Positions 1 to 6,611 are shown, counted from the first letter of the stretch. The stretch: DNA of 8,113 bases from G963676205 sp964342525 (GCA_964342525.1 CAYFGQ010000112.1:1-8113); one strand, 5' to 3'. The notes: generated from the sequence alone by a model not told the origin. Made by a program: numbers and translations.

Positions 1-2
1 CT

Positions 3-557
3 GAACTTTTAAAGCATACTTTTACAGATATCTCTTCACATTTTGAAAATGATGAAGAAGTAAGAGAAGAATTAAAAAAGATCTATGCACAAGAGAAAGA
101 AAGTTTTGATAATACCATAGAAATAGCACAAAAATATCTAAAGCTTACAAAGTGGGATTATAAAAAAAGAGTAAAGGTTATGGAATACCTTTTAAATCTT
201 GCTTTTATTGATGGTGATTTTAGTGAAACAGAAGGTATGATCACAGAAGATATTGCTCAGGCACTAGAGATCAAAACAAATGATTATAATGGCTTAGTGG
301 AAAGATTTAAAGCATTTTATGCAAATCAACAACAAACAAAAGCACAATCTTTAGATAGCGCATATAAAACTCTGGGGGTTGATAAAGATGCTGATATGTC
401 TACAATCAAAAAAGCATATAGAAAACTAGTAAAAGAGAATCACCCAGATATCGTAACAGGACAGGGTGCAGATCAATCTATCATAGATCAAGCGACAGCT
501 AAACTTCAAGAGATCAATGAAGCTTATGAGCTTATCAAAAAAGAGAAAGATAAATAA
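3..557 (+). CDS. TerB/J-domain protein (DjlA-like co-chaperone), 5' end outside window
   Basis: The reading frame is open from position 3 to the TAA at 555-557 with no stop, so the gene begins before the window; the internal ATG at 180 is unlikely to be the true start because the upstream codons give a sensible charged helical sequence. The segment around the ATG at 180 (LLNLAFIDGDFSETEGMI) has the D-G-D...E pattern of a TerB-like helical domain. About 60 codons downstream of that ATG a J domain starts (YKTLGVDKDADMSTIKKAYR), with the essential HPD motif inside KENHPDIV and a closing INEAYELIKK helix. TerB followed by a C-terminal J domain is the layout of DjlA-type co-chaperones, which stimulate the ATPase of DnaK-family Hsp70. 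No membrane anchor is visible, but the N-terminus is missing. It is the first visible gene of a tightly packed run. Its stop codon is followed at once, in the same frame, by the TTG of the next gene. The domain call is firm; the partner Hsp70 is inferred. Confidence 0.8.
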   Translation, partial: ELLKHTFTDISSHFENDEEVREELKKIYAQEKESFDNTIEIAQKYLKLTKWDYKKRVKVMEYLLNLAFIDGDFSETEGMITEDIAQALEIKTNDYNGLVERFKAFYANQQQTKAQSLDSAYKTLGVDKDADMSTIKKAYRKLVKENHPDIVTGQGADQSIIDQATAKLQEINEAYELIKKEKDK

Positions 558-785
558 TTGCAAGGCTTTTCAAGGGATTATGAAGTATGCAATTGTAAAA
601 ATGTCACTTTAGGACAGATTGAAGATTGTATAAAAAAAGATGGAGCTAAAACTCTACGAGATATACAAGAACTTACCACTGCAGGGATAGAGTGTAGATA
701 TTGTATCTTCCCTGAGGCAGATCAGGGAAAAGTTAAGAAAAAAATTTATTATAAAAACATTTTAGATAATTATAAAGGTGATTAA
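558..785 (+). CDS. Small BFD-like [2Fe-2S] protein, first copy
   Basis: This 75-aa protein has the cysteine layout of the BFD-like [2Fe-2S] domain (bacterioferritin-associated ferredoxin family): C11-N-C13 followed by VTLGQIEDCI, then TTAGIEC46-R-Y-C49. The four cysteines would hold a [2Fe-2S] cluster; C24 is an extra cysteine. BFD-like domains occur as small ferredoxins and as modules in iron-sulfur assembly and redox proteins, so a role in electron transfer or cluster handling in the cytoplasm is likely, but the partner cannot be named. The start is TTG at 558, the first codon after the upstream TAA in the same frame; no in-frame ATG lies before the first cysteines, and AAGAGA (541-546) could serve as a ribosome binding site. 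The next gene is a paralogue. The C-terminal 25 residues are lysine-rich and not recognised. Confidence 0.75.
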   Translation: MQGFSRDYEVCNCKNVTLGQIEDCIKKDGAKTLRDIQELTTAGIECRYCIFPEADQGKVKKKIYYKNILDNYKGD

Positions 786-1009
786 TGGCAAGAGAATTTC
801 AACATAGTTTCGAAGTTTGTAACTGTAAACATGTAACATTAGGTGAAATAATCCATGCGATAAAAGAAAGAGACGCAAAAACTATAGAAGAGATTGGTGA
901 GCTTACAGATGCTGGTACAGCCTGTGGTTGTTGTAAATCCAAAGAGGATGACTTTACAGGTGAGCAAGAGCTATATTTAGAAGAGATTGTAAAAAAGTTT
1001 GTAAAATAG
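785..1009 (+). CDS. Small BFD-like [2Fe-2S] protein, second copy
   Basis: This 74-aa protein is a clear paralogue of the gene before it: both share EVCNCK-x-VTLG, an -AKT- segment and a T-AG-C--C end. Cluster ligands would be C12, C14, C47 and C50 (GTACGCC); C49 is extra. The CGxC ending is closer to the standard BFD motif than the CRYC of the first copy. Function is probably that of a small ferredoxin or an iron-sulfur delivery or redox partner in the cytoplasm. The ATG at 785 overlaps the upstream stop by one base (TAATG), and AAAGG at 774-778 is a well-placed ribosome binding site, so the start is secure and translation is probably coupled. Two genes downstream is ispG, whose product carries a [4Fe-4S] cluster and needs electrons; a functional link is attractive but unproven. 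Confidence 0.78.
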   Translation: MAREFQHSFEVCNCKHVTLGEIIHAIKERDAKTIEEIGELTDAGTACGCCKSKEDDFTGEQELYLEEIVKKFVK

Positions 1010-1234
1010 ATGAAACTAAACGAAGAAGACAGAGAAAATATTATAGAAGAGATACAAACACTTATCTCTACAGATGATGAACCAACACAAATAGAACCTA
1101 TGCTTTTAAAGTATTTTGATGATGAAGAGCTTATCTCCACTAGAGATACTCTTCTTTCAAAAAAGATTCATTTAAAAGAAGAGACTATTAAATGGTTTGA
1201 TGAATTATATGACAAAGTAAAAGAGGATAAATGA
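1010..1234 (+). CDS. Unrecognised 74-aa acidic protein between BFD genes and ispG
   Basis: I do not recognise this protein. It is 74 aa, strongly charged with many Asp and Glu residues, has no cysteines, signal peptide or membrane segment, and looks mainly helical with the ending IKWFDELYDKVKEDK. The ATG at 1010 directly follows the TAG of the preceding gene (1007-1009), and its TGA overlaps the ispG start in an ATGA tetranucleotide, so it is embedded in the operon and very likely translated by coupling; no strong ribosome binding site of its own is visible. A minus-strand open frame crosses this stretch but is serine-rich low-complexity and is a shadow of the plus-strand genes. The position suggests a role tied to its iron-sulfur neighbours, but nothing in the sequence shows it. 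Confidence 0.68.
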   Translation: MKLNEEDRENIIEEIQTLISTDDEPTQIEPMLLKYFDDEELISTRDTLLSKKIHLKEETIKWFDELYDKVKEDK

Positions 1235-2295
1235 TACAAAGATATCCAACTAAAAAAATATATGTGGGTGATGTGGCTGTAGGTGGAGATGCACCAATCT
1301 CAGTACAATCCATGACCTACTCAAAAACACAAGATGTGGAAGCAACTCTAGAGCAGATCAGACTTTTACATTTTGCTGGAGCAGATATAGTGCGTTTAGC
1401 TGTACCAGATATAGAAGCAGCAAATGCCCTAAAAGAGATCAAAGAGAGATCTTCTTTGCCAATTGTAGCTGATATACATTTTAACTATAAATTAGCTCTA
1501 AAGGCAGCTGAAGTAGTTGATTGTATTAGATTCAATCCTGGTAATATCAGTGCAAAACATAAAATCAATGAGATCATAAAAGCTTGTAAAGAAAGATCAC
1601 TTCCTGTACGTATTGGGGTAAACTGTGGTAGTTTAGAAAAGCAGTTTGAAGATAAATATGGGCAAACAGCTAAAGGAATGGTTGAATCAGCTATTTATAA
1701 TATCAAATATCTTGAAGACTTAGACTTTACAGATATAAAAGTATCCCTAAAAGCTAGTGATGTTCAAAGAACGGTAGAAGCTTATAGAATGCTTCGTCCT
1801 TTAAATAATTATCCATTTCACCTTGGGGTTACAGAAGCAGGTACAGAGTTTCACTCAACTGTAAAATCATCTATAGCTTTAGGATCACTTTTACTTGATG
1901 GTATAGGTGATACATTAAGAGTATCTATGACTGGTGCTTTAGAAAAAGAGATTGAAGTAGGAAAAGCGATACTAAAAGATGCTGGTATTGTAAAAGAGGG
2001 ATTAAATATCATCTCTTGTCCAACTTGTGGAAGAATTGAAGCTGATTTAGTTACAGCTGTTGCTGAAGTGGAGAAGGTAACCAAACATATTAAAACACCA
2101 TTAAATGTTTCAGTGATGGGATGTGTAGTAAATGCTTTAGGTGAAGCAAAAAGTGCAGATGTGGCTATCGCCTATGGAAAAGGATCTGGGCTTATTATCA
2201 AAAAAGGTGAAGTGATAGATAAACTTCCTACAGATAAACTTCTTGGTAAATTTTTAGAAGAAGTTGAAAAAGAGGCTAAAAAACAAGATGATTAG
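1231..2295 (+). CDS. ispG: 4-hydroxy-3-methylbut-2-enyl diphosphate synthase IspG (GcpE)
   Basis: IspG carries out the penultimate step of the MEP isoprenoid pathway, the reductive conversion of methylerythritol cyclodiphosphate (MEcPP) to HMBPP, using a [4Fe-4S] cluster and electrons from flavodoxin or ferredoxin. The 354-aa protein has the expected N-terminal TIM barrel (PISVQSMTYSKTQDVEATL, GADIVRLAVPD, PIVADIHFNYKLAL, RFNPGNI, RIGVNCGSLE, SLKASD, HLGVTEAG) and the C-terminal cluster domain. Cluster ligands are C263 and C266 (SCPTCGR), C298 (VMGCVVNALGEA) and Glu305. These keep the spacing of C270, C273, C305 and E312 in the E. coli enzyme. Length is that of the short bacterial form without a plant-type insert. 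The ATG at 1231 overlaps the previous gene by four bases and follows AAGAGG at 1221-1226. Nothing is missing; it should be an active cytoplasmic enzyme. Confidence 0.97.
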   Translation: MIQRYPTKKIYVGDVAVGGDAPISVQSMTYSKTQDVEATLEQIRLLHFAGADIVRLAVPDIEAANALKEIKERSSLPIVADIHFNYKLALKAAEVVDCIRFNPGNISAKHKINEIIKACKERSLPVRIGVNCGSLEKQFEDKYGQTAKGMVESAIYNIKYLEDLDFTDIKVSLKASDVQRTVEAYRMLRPLNNYPFHLGVTEAGTEFHSTVKSSIALGSLLLDGIGDTLRVSMTGALEKEIEVGKAILKDAGIVKEGLNIISCPTCGRIEADLVTAVAEVEKVTKHIKTPLNVSVMGCVVNALGEAKSADVAIAYGKGSGLIIKKGEVIDKLPTDKLLGKFLEEVEKEAKKQDD

Positions 2296-3085
2296 AATCA
2301 TAGCTATTTTTTTATCTCTTTTTACATTTAGTTTTGGGGCAGTTAAAAATCTAGAGGGTATTTACAATATAGAGTATGGTATCTTTGGTAAGCTTGGAAC
2401 TGCCGAGGCTAGTATAAAAGTTGATGATAAAAATAGATATGAGATAAAAGCAAAAGCTTATGCCACTGGATTTGCAAAGGTTCTTAGTGGAAATAGGGTA
2501 GAAGAGTATTTTAGTAATGGAAATTTTGTAAATGATGCTTATAAACCTGATTATTTTAAAAAAGTGATTAGAAAAAGAGATGATATAAAAATTACAGAAT
2601 TTATCTTTGATCATCAAAATAAAAAAATTCTAAAAAAAGAGTATAAAAAAGAAAAAGTAAGAGTTATTGATCATAATGACTTTACAAATATACAATACAC
2701 TTATAAAGAAAGCTCAAATGAGCAAACTTTGCCATTTTGGACCAGTGAAGATATTTTATCACTATTTTTTAATGTAAAAAGATATGTAGATACAGATAAA
2801 AAAGGTACAAATAGTATCGTAGCTGCCGTTGGTGCAAGTGATAAAAGACAAGGCAAAATAGATATAATTATCCCAAATAAAGATAAATATAATGAAATAA
2901 GCGAATATATCAAAGATGATGGGGATATTTTAATAGTAAAAGTATATAAAGAGATATTTGCTAGCAAAGATGGAGAGTTTTTCCTAAGTGTCGATAAAGA
3001 TGGTCTTTGTAGCAAAACAGTATTAAAAGATGTGATGTTTTTTGGGGATATCACAGCCACATTAGAAAAAAAGAATAAAATTTAA
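2288..3085 (+). CDS. Exported DUF3108-type protein
   Basis: The product is about 265 aa. I chose the ATG at 2288, which overlaps the end of ispG by eight bases; an alternative TTG at 2264 would add eight mostly basic residues and lacks a good ribosome binding site, while AGAGG at 2271-2275 lies upstream of the ATG at a slightly long distance. The N-terminus MIRIIAIFLSLFTFSFG is a typical signal peptide, with cleavage expected near FGA-V, and there is no lipobox cysteine. The mature part (IYNIEYGIFGKLGTAEASIKV, then YEIKAKAYATGFAKVLSG and VEEYFSNG) fits DUF3108, a family of periplasmic beta-rich proteins of unknown function found in proteobacteria. The rest is lysine- and aspartate-rich without catalytic motifs. 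It sits between ispG and dnaB, whose products are cytoplasmic, so the link is probably only shared transcription. The family call rests on the N-terminal pattern. Confidence 0.72.
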   Translation: MIRIIAIFLSLFTFSFGAVKNLEGIYNIEYGIFGKLGTAEASIKVDDKNRYEIKAKAYATGFAKVLSGNRVEEYFSNGNFVNDAYKPDYFKKVIRKRDDIKITEFIFDHQNKKILKKEYKKEKVRVIDHNDFTNIQYTYKESSNEQTLPFWTSEDILSLFFNVKRYVDTDKKGTNSIVAAVGASDKRQGKIDIIIPNKDKYNEISEYIKDDGDILIVKVYKEIFASKDGEFFLSVDKDGLCSKTVLKDVMFFGDITATLEKKNKI

Positions 3086-3107
3086 AAGAATATAAAAAAG
3101 GTAAAAA

Positions 3108-4544
3108 TTGGATAGTGTTTATAGTATAAATATTGAAAGGGCAGTTCTAAGCTCGATTTTATTTAATCCTGAAGAGATTGAGGATGTATTGGGAGTTTTA
3201 AAACCAAAAGACTTTTATCTCCCAGCCCATCAAAAGGTATTTGAGGTGATGGATCAACTCCATTCACAAGATTTACCTATTGATGAAGAATTTATTAGAA
3301 GAAGGGTAGACTCAAAAGAGGTTGATGATTCAATCCTTATTGAGATACTTTCAGCAAATCCTATCTCAAACACTATGGCGTATGTAAGAGAGATCAAAGA
3401 TGGTTCTGTAAAAAGAGAGCTTGCTATACTTGCAACCACTATTAAAAAGGTAGCCATAGAAGATGATGTGGACGCAAGACAAGCGGTTGATACAGTACAA
3501 AATGAACTTTATAAGATCACTACAGATAGTGCTTCAACAGAATTAAAAGATATGCAACAAATCACTCAAGATACTGGTGAATATATCAAAAGAATGAAAG
3601 AGCTTGGTAATCAACACCTGATCGGAGAGACTACAGGATTCTTTGAGCTAGATAAGAAAACTACAGGGTTCAACTCTGGTGACCTTGTAATTATCGCTGC
3701 AAGACCAGCGATGGGTAAAACAGCCTTTGTACTTAATACAACCCTAAAAAACGTAGAGATGGGAAGTGGAGTGATTTTCTTCTCCCTAGAGATGCCTGCA
3801 GAGCAGCTTATGCTAAGACTTTTGGCAGCTAAGACATCTATCCCTTTACAAAACCTAAGAAAGGGTGATCTTGATGATAACCAATGGAGTGTCTTAACCC
3901 ACGCTATCAATGACTTTAATACTAAAAAACTATTTGTGGATGATGGTGGTTCTTTAAATATTAACCAACTTAGAGCAAGGGTAAGAAAACTAAAACAAAA
4001 TGATGATAACAATATCAAAATGGTTGTGATCGACTACCTTCAGCTGATGCAAGGTACAGGTGGAAAAGATAGACACTTAGAGGTGAGTGAGATCTCAAGG
4101 GGTCTTAAAATGCTTGCAAGGGAGATGGAGATACCTGTTCTTGCCCTTTCTCAGCTAAACAGGGGACTAGAAAATAGGCCCGATAAAAGACCAATGCTGA
4201 GTGACCTTAGGGAGTCTGGATCGATCGAGCAGGATGCGGATATTATTATGTTTGTATATAGGGATGATGTATATAAAGAGCGTGAGGAAGCAAAAAAAGA
4301 AAAAGAAGCCGCAGATAGAGGTGAAGAGTATAAATCTAAATTTGTAAATAAACCTGTTGAGGAAGCTGAGATTATTATCGGTAAACAAAGGGCCGGTTCT
4401 ATTGGTACAGTAAAACTAGACTTCCAAAAGACAATGACAAGATTTGTAGATAAGGAGCATACAGGTGGTGCACCTATAGAGATAGTTTATGAGGGTGTAG
4501 CAGATGCTGGTAAGGATACTGTTGTAGATATGCCAAATATCTAA
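3108..4544 (+). CDS. dnaB: Replicative DNA helicase DnaB
   Basis: DnaB is the ring-shaped hexameric helicase that unwinds DNA 5' to 3' at the replication fork and binds primase. The 478-aa protein has the N-terminal primase-binding helical domain (IERAVLSSILFNPEEI...KPKDFYLPAHQ, residues 8-42) and the RecA-like C-terminal domain: Walker A AARPAMGKT (197-205), the catalytic glutamate E228 in FSLEM, Walker B VVIDYLQLM with D309, ALSQLNRGLENRPDKRP (346-362), SDLRESGSIEQDADIIMFVYR (365-385) and the K426/R428 finger in IIGKQRAG. A charged segment at about 390-416 (YKEREEAKKEKEAADRGEEY) is longer than in E. coli; a similar insert is known in Helicobacter pylori DnaB. The start is TTG at 3108, with AAAGG at 3097-3101 six bases upstream, and the N-terminus MDSVYSINIERAVL fits the family. 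The gene ends 10 bases from a convergent gene, with no convincing terminator between them. Confidence 0.97.
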   Translation: MDSVYSINIERAVLSSILFNPEEIEDVLGVLKPKDFYLPAHQKVFEVMDQLHSQDLPIDEEFIRRRVDSKEVDDSILIEILSANPISNTMAYVREIKDGSVKRELAILATTIKKVAIEDDVDARQAVDTVQNELYKITTDSASTELKDMQQITQDTGEYIKRMKELGNQHLIGETTGFFELDKKTTGFNSGDLVIIAARPAMGKTAFVLNTTLKNVEMGSGVIFFSLEMPAEQLMLRLLAAKTSIPLQNLRKGDLDDNQWSVLTHAINDFNTKKLFVDDGGSLNINQLRARVRKLKQNDDNNIKMVVIDYLQLMQGTGGKDRHLEVSEISRGLKMLAREMEIPVLALSQLNRGLENRPDKRPMLSDLRESGSIEQDADIIMFVYRDDVYKEREEAKKEKEAADRGEEYKSKFVNKPVEEAEIIIGKQRAGSIGTVKLDFQKTMTRFVDKEHTGGAPIEIVYEGVADAGKDTVVDMPNI

Positions 4545-4554
4545 AAAGCTTTAT

Positions 4555-5901
4555 TTATAGAGCTTGTTTAGTTATCAAACTAGATATCTCAATATGGTTT
4601 TTACCATTTGATTTAGCATATTTTAGTACTTTATAAAGATCATCTATAAACTCTTCTTGAGTGTGTAGATTTGATCTTATACAAACAGCACCACTCATGG
4701 TGATTTTCATCTTTTGGTCCTCATAGGTAAATAAAGACTTATTTAGAGTATCTAAAATATCTATAGCTCTTTTTGCAGCTCCATCAAGGGGAATCCCCGC
4801 TATAAGAATTAAAAACCTATCTCCCCCATGGCGACATATTTTTCCTATATCATGGAAATCTTTTATAAGTAATTGAGCAAAGGTAGATAATATCCTATCT
4901 CCCGCATCAAAGCCAAACTGTCTATTTACCATATCAAATCTATCAAGATCAAGTAAAATACCACAATAATCTGTTCGATTTGAAGAAAAATCAAGCTCAT
5001 AAGCTGTAAGCACTTTAGAAAAACCTTCTTTTGTATATACTTGGGTTAAAAAGTCCACATCACTATCTTCTGCTGCACTTTTAATATGCTCTTTTAGATT
5101 ATGAATCTTTTTGGACATAATATTTATATATTTTGTCTCTTTCTCTAGGCTTTTAGATAGTTTTTTTGCTTCATCTTCTATACTTCCAGCAATACTCATA
5201 AATTGATGTTTTAAAAGGCTTGTTTGTTTTGGGTTTTTAAAATCTATATCTTCAAAATCATGAAGTCTAGATTTTATCTTTGTCATTTTTGAACTACCAT
5301 TTTGGTTTACATCAATGGATTTATTTAAACTTGTAGATATATTATCAGTGATAAAATTTAGCTCAGAGGTTTGGTGAATGATAGAGCGTCTATCAAAACT
5401 AGCACGACCCTTTACTAGCTTTTTGATAATCTCTTGGGTATCCTCACTTGTAAGAAGCTCTGGGTTATCTGTAATTTGTTTATTTATATCATCTATCTCT
5501 TCGCTATAGAGATTTCCCACAGATGGCCTTAGGGCATCTTTTACGATCTCAACTATACCAATAAGATCATCTACATTACTACATACTTGTTTGCTGCTTT
5601 GCTCATGATCTTCTTCATCATTTTTTTCATTGCTTTTTTCTTTTGCCAAATCGATCAATTCCAATTGAGTGATAAGAAGATCAAGTAAATTATCCATAGA
5701 ATCGATATTTAATTTTTTTAGTTTTACTCTATTTTTATAAGAAAGGGAATCTTGTAAGGAATTTATAGAGTTACACTCTGTAGTGTAAAGTCCAAGTTTT
5801 CTAGCTTCCTCACAGAAGTATTTTCTATACATATCTGGAGTGGCAGGGATACCATCCTTATTAAGTCTGTTAAATGTTGTTTTTATGATATCTGTTAACA
5901 T
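4555..5901 (-). CDS. GGDEF-domain protein with degenerate GGDRF signature
   Basis: The 448-aa product has an N-terminal helical region (residues 1-130, including TPDMYRKYF at 21-29), an acidic low-complexity patch near 88-104, a predicted coiled segment at about 235-275 (IEDEAKKLSKSLEKETKYINIMSKKIHNLKEH is charged and heptad-like) and a C-terminal GGDEF domain from about 280 to 440. No membrane segment or receiver domain is seen, so it is cytoplasmic. The domain is recognisable from DFLTQVYTKEGFSKVL, LLDLDRFDMVNRQFGFDAGDRIL and KVLKYAKSNGKNHIEI. GGDEF domains normally make cyclic-di-GMP. Here the signature at 359-363 is GGDRF, so the second acidic metal-binding position is arginine. The usual ND and GH residues of the substrate loop are NR and GF, and the RxxD inhibitory site is absent (HDIG at the aligned position). 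It is probably a weak or inactive cyclase, or a sensor or scaffold. The ATG at 5899-5901 is preceded by an AGGGATGAGAA stretch containing a purine-rich ribosome binding site. Confidence 0.82.
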   Translation of the reverse strand: MLTDIIKTTFNRLNKDGIPATPDMYRKYFCEEARKLGLYTTECNSINSLQDSLSYKNRVKLKKLNIDSMDNLLDLLITQLELIDLAKEKSNEKNDEEDHEQSSKQVCSNVDDLIGIVEIVKDALRPSVGNLYSEEIDDINKQITDNPELLTSEDTQEIIKKLVKGRASFDRRSIIHQTSELNFITDNISTSLNKSIDVNQNGSSKMTKIKSRLHDFEDIDFKNPKQTSLLKHQFMSIAGSIEDEAKKLSKSLEKETKYINIMSKKIHNLKEHIKSAAEDSDVDFLTQVYTKEGFSKVLTAYELDFSSNRTDYCGILLDLDRFDMVNRQFGFDAGDRILSTFAQLLIKDFHDIGKICRHGGDRFLILIAGIPLDGAAKRAIDILDTLNKSLFTYEDQKMKITMSGAVCIRSNLHTQEEFIDDLYKVLKYAKSNGKNHIEISSLITKQAL

Positions 5902-5936
5902 TTCTCATCCCTGTATATATATTTATCATTTTAAAA

Positions 5937-5942
5937 ATTATA
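5937..5942 (-). promoter_or_regulatory. Probable -10 box for the GGDEF gene
   Basis: On the minus strand this reads TATAAT exactly. It lies about 35 bases before the ATG at 5901, which leaves a 5' leader of roughly 30 bases. No -35 hexamer is found at the usual distance, as is common for sigma-70 promoters in Campylobacterota. A second TATAAT on the minus strand (5988-5993) is an alternative. This is a consensus match in AT-rich DNA only. Confidence 0.4.
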
Positions 5943-6012
5943 TTACCCACAATATTAATTATATATTAAGGAATTAGACTTGTTGTTAATTATAGGTTAA
6001 TTTAAAATGTTC

Positions 6013-6018
6013 TATAAT
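6013..6018 (+). promoter_or_regulatory. -10 box of the rnpB promoter
   Basis: An exact TATAAT lies 10-12 bases before the predicted 5' end of RNase P RNA, so transcription starting about 7-10 bases downstream would give an RNA that begins almost at helix P1. No TTGACA-like -35 is present; the upstream DNA is T/A rich (TAGGTTAATTTAAAATG). Position relative to rnpB makes this a good call. Confidence 0.68.
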
Positions 6019-6029
6019 TCGTGCCTTAT

Positions 6030-6356
6030 AAAAGGTACGACAGACAATAGCTTGATATGATTATCGAGAGGAAAGTCCGGGCTGCAGTGGAGTATGGTTC
6101 CATTTAGATAATGGCTAGGGTAACCTAAGAGACAGTGCAACAGAAAGTAAACCGCCCCTTGTGGGTAAGGGTGAAACGGTAGGGTAAGAGCCTACCAGTG
6201 TTTTGAGCAATCTTAACAGCTATGTAAACCTAACCAGCAGCAAGAAGAGATTGGTAAAAGCTTCACATTTATGCTCTTCGCAAGAACCCTAGAGTAATCT
6301 AGAGTCTAGATAAATTATTGTTCGAGACAAAACCCGGCTTATCGACGTGCCTTTTA
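6030..6356 (+). ncRNA. rnpB: RNase P RNA (bacterial type A)
   Basis: This is the catalytic RNA of RNase P, which removes 5' leaders from tRNA precursors. The universal core is present: GAGGAAAGTCCGGGC at 6066-6081 and ACAAAACCCGGCTTATCG at 6327-6344 form the two sides of helix P4; GACAGTGCAACAGAAAGTAA (6131-6150) continues into ACCGCC, and GGTGAAACGGTAGGGTAAG lies at about 6169-6187. GGTAA near 6252-6256 may be the loop that pairs with the tRNA CCA end. Helix P1 sets the limits: GGTACG (6034-6039) pairs with CGTGCC (6346-6351), and the flanking A-run pairs with the T-run. Length of about 327 nt is normal. The gene is transcribed away from the GGDEF gene from its own promoter. The ends are exact to a few bases at best. 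Confidence 0.96.
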
Positions 6357-6444
6357 TTATTTCTTTCTCAAGAAAAAATAAATTTACTAATTCATCTTTT
6401 GGAAGATTTCTGCTTCAAAGTAAAAATTCTATTCAGTCACTTAC

Positions 6445-6461
6445 AGGAGTAAGCTCCTTTA
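6445..6461 (+). terminator. Possible terminator after rnpB
   Basis: AGGAG (6445-6449), loop TAAG, CTCCT (6454-6458) followed by a T-rich run (TTATATAATTTT) resembles a short intrinsic terminator for transcripts coming out of rnpB. The stem is only five pairs and a rival hairpin (CTTAC 6440-6444 with GTAAG 6449-6453) uses the same bases, so efficiency is doubtful. Confidence 0.35.
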
Positions 6462-6535
6462 TATAATTTTCACTTTTCATTGAACTATTTCAAAATATGA
6501 ATCATTAAATTGATTTTGATGGGTATATCAAATTT

Positions 6536-6564
6536 ATTATTATACAATGATATTGTATAATAAT
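6536..6564. repeat. Perfect 13-bp inverted repeat with 3-base spacer
   Basis: ATTATTATACAAT (6536-6548) and ATTGTATAATAAT (6552-6564) are exact reverse complements around the spacer GAT. The right arm contains TATAAT (6556-6561 reads TATAAT) and is followed by TTTT. It may be an AT-only terminator hairpin, a regulator site, or part of a repeat unit next to the element's target. It lies 20 bases left of the insertion junction and outside the element as I define it. Confidence 0.6.
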
Positions 6565-6598
6565 TTTAATCCAATAAAGTAGCCTCATATCTACATGA

Positions 6599-6609
6599 TA
6601 TAATATAAT
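6599..6609 (+). promoter_or_regulatory. Leader promoter of the IS element (bridge RNA promoter)
   Basis: Two overlapping TATAAT boxes (6599-6604 and 6604-6609) lie 13 bases inside the left end. Transcription would begin near 6612-6616 and produce the leader RNA and perhaps the transposase mRNA. No -35 is seen either in the inserted form or across a joined right-left end. In IS621 a junction promoter drives bridge RNA, and this placement is compatible with that. Confidence 0.5.
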
Positions 6610-6611
6610 CA

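Larger units (their letters stand above)
6358..6583. other. Gene-free stretch between rnpB and the insertion sequence
   Basis: No credible open frame, tRNA or known RNA motif is seen here on either strand. What is visible: a short AT hairpin just after rnpB (TTTCTT, loop TCTC, AAGAAA at about 6360-6375), two competing hairpins at 6440-6458, and a perfect 13-bp inverted repeat at 6536-6564. These may end the rnpB transcript. The stretch ends at the left junction of the IS110-type element. Confidence 0.55.

Noticed and set aside
799..1140. Minus-strand open frame of 113 codons across the BFD and 74-aa genes
   Set aside because: It is a serine-, isoleucine- and phenylalanine-rich shadow of acidic plus-strand genes, has no ribosome binding site, and lies opposite genes with clear motifs.
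3611..4018. Minus-strand open frame of 135 codons inside dnaB
   Set aside because: It is opposite the helicase Walker region, has shadow-like composition, and no known motif. The other minus-strand frames inside ispG, the DUF3108 gene and dnaB fail for the same reasons.
3083..4544. Intein or insertion within dnaB
   Set aside because: dnaB is a common intein host, but Walker A, Walker B and the finger region are uninterrupted and the length is normal.
4542..4560. Terminator between dnaB and the convergent gene
   Set aside because: Only the short AAAGCTTT palindrome is present in the 10-base gap, with no real stem or T-run.
6341..6360. 3' end of rnpB as an attachment site for an integrated element
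   Set aside because: There is no tyrosine or serine integrase of prophage type. The direct repeat of CGTGCCTT is on the other side of rnpB, and the insertion sequence begins about 230 bases further right.
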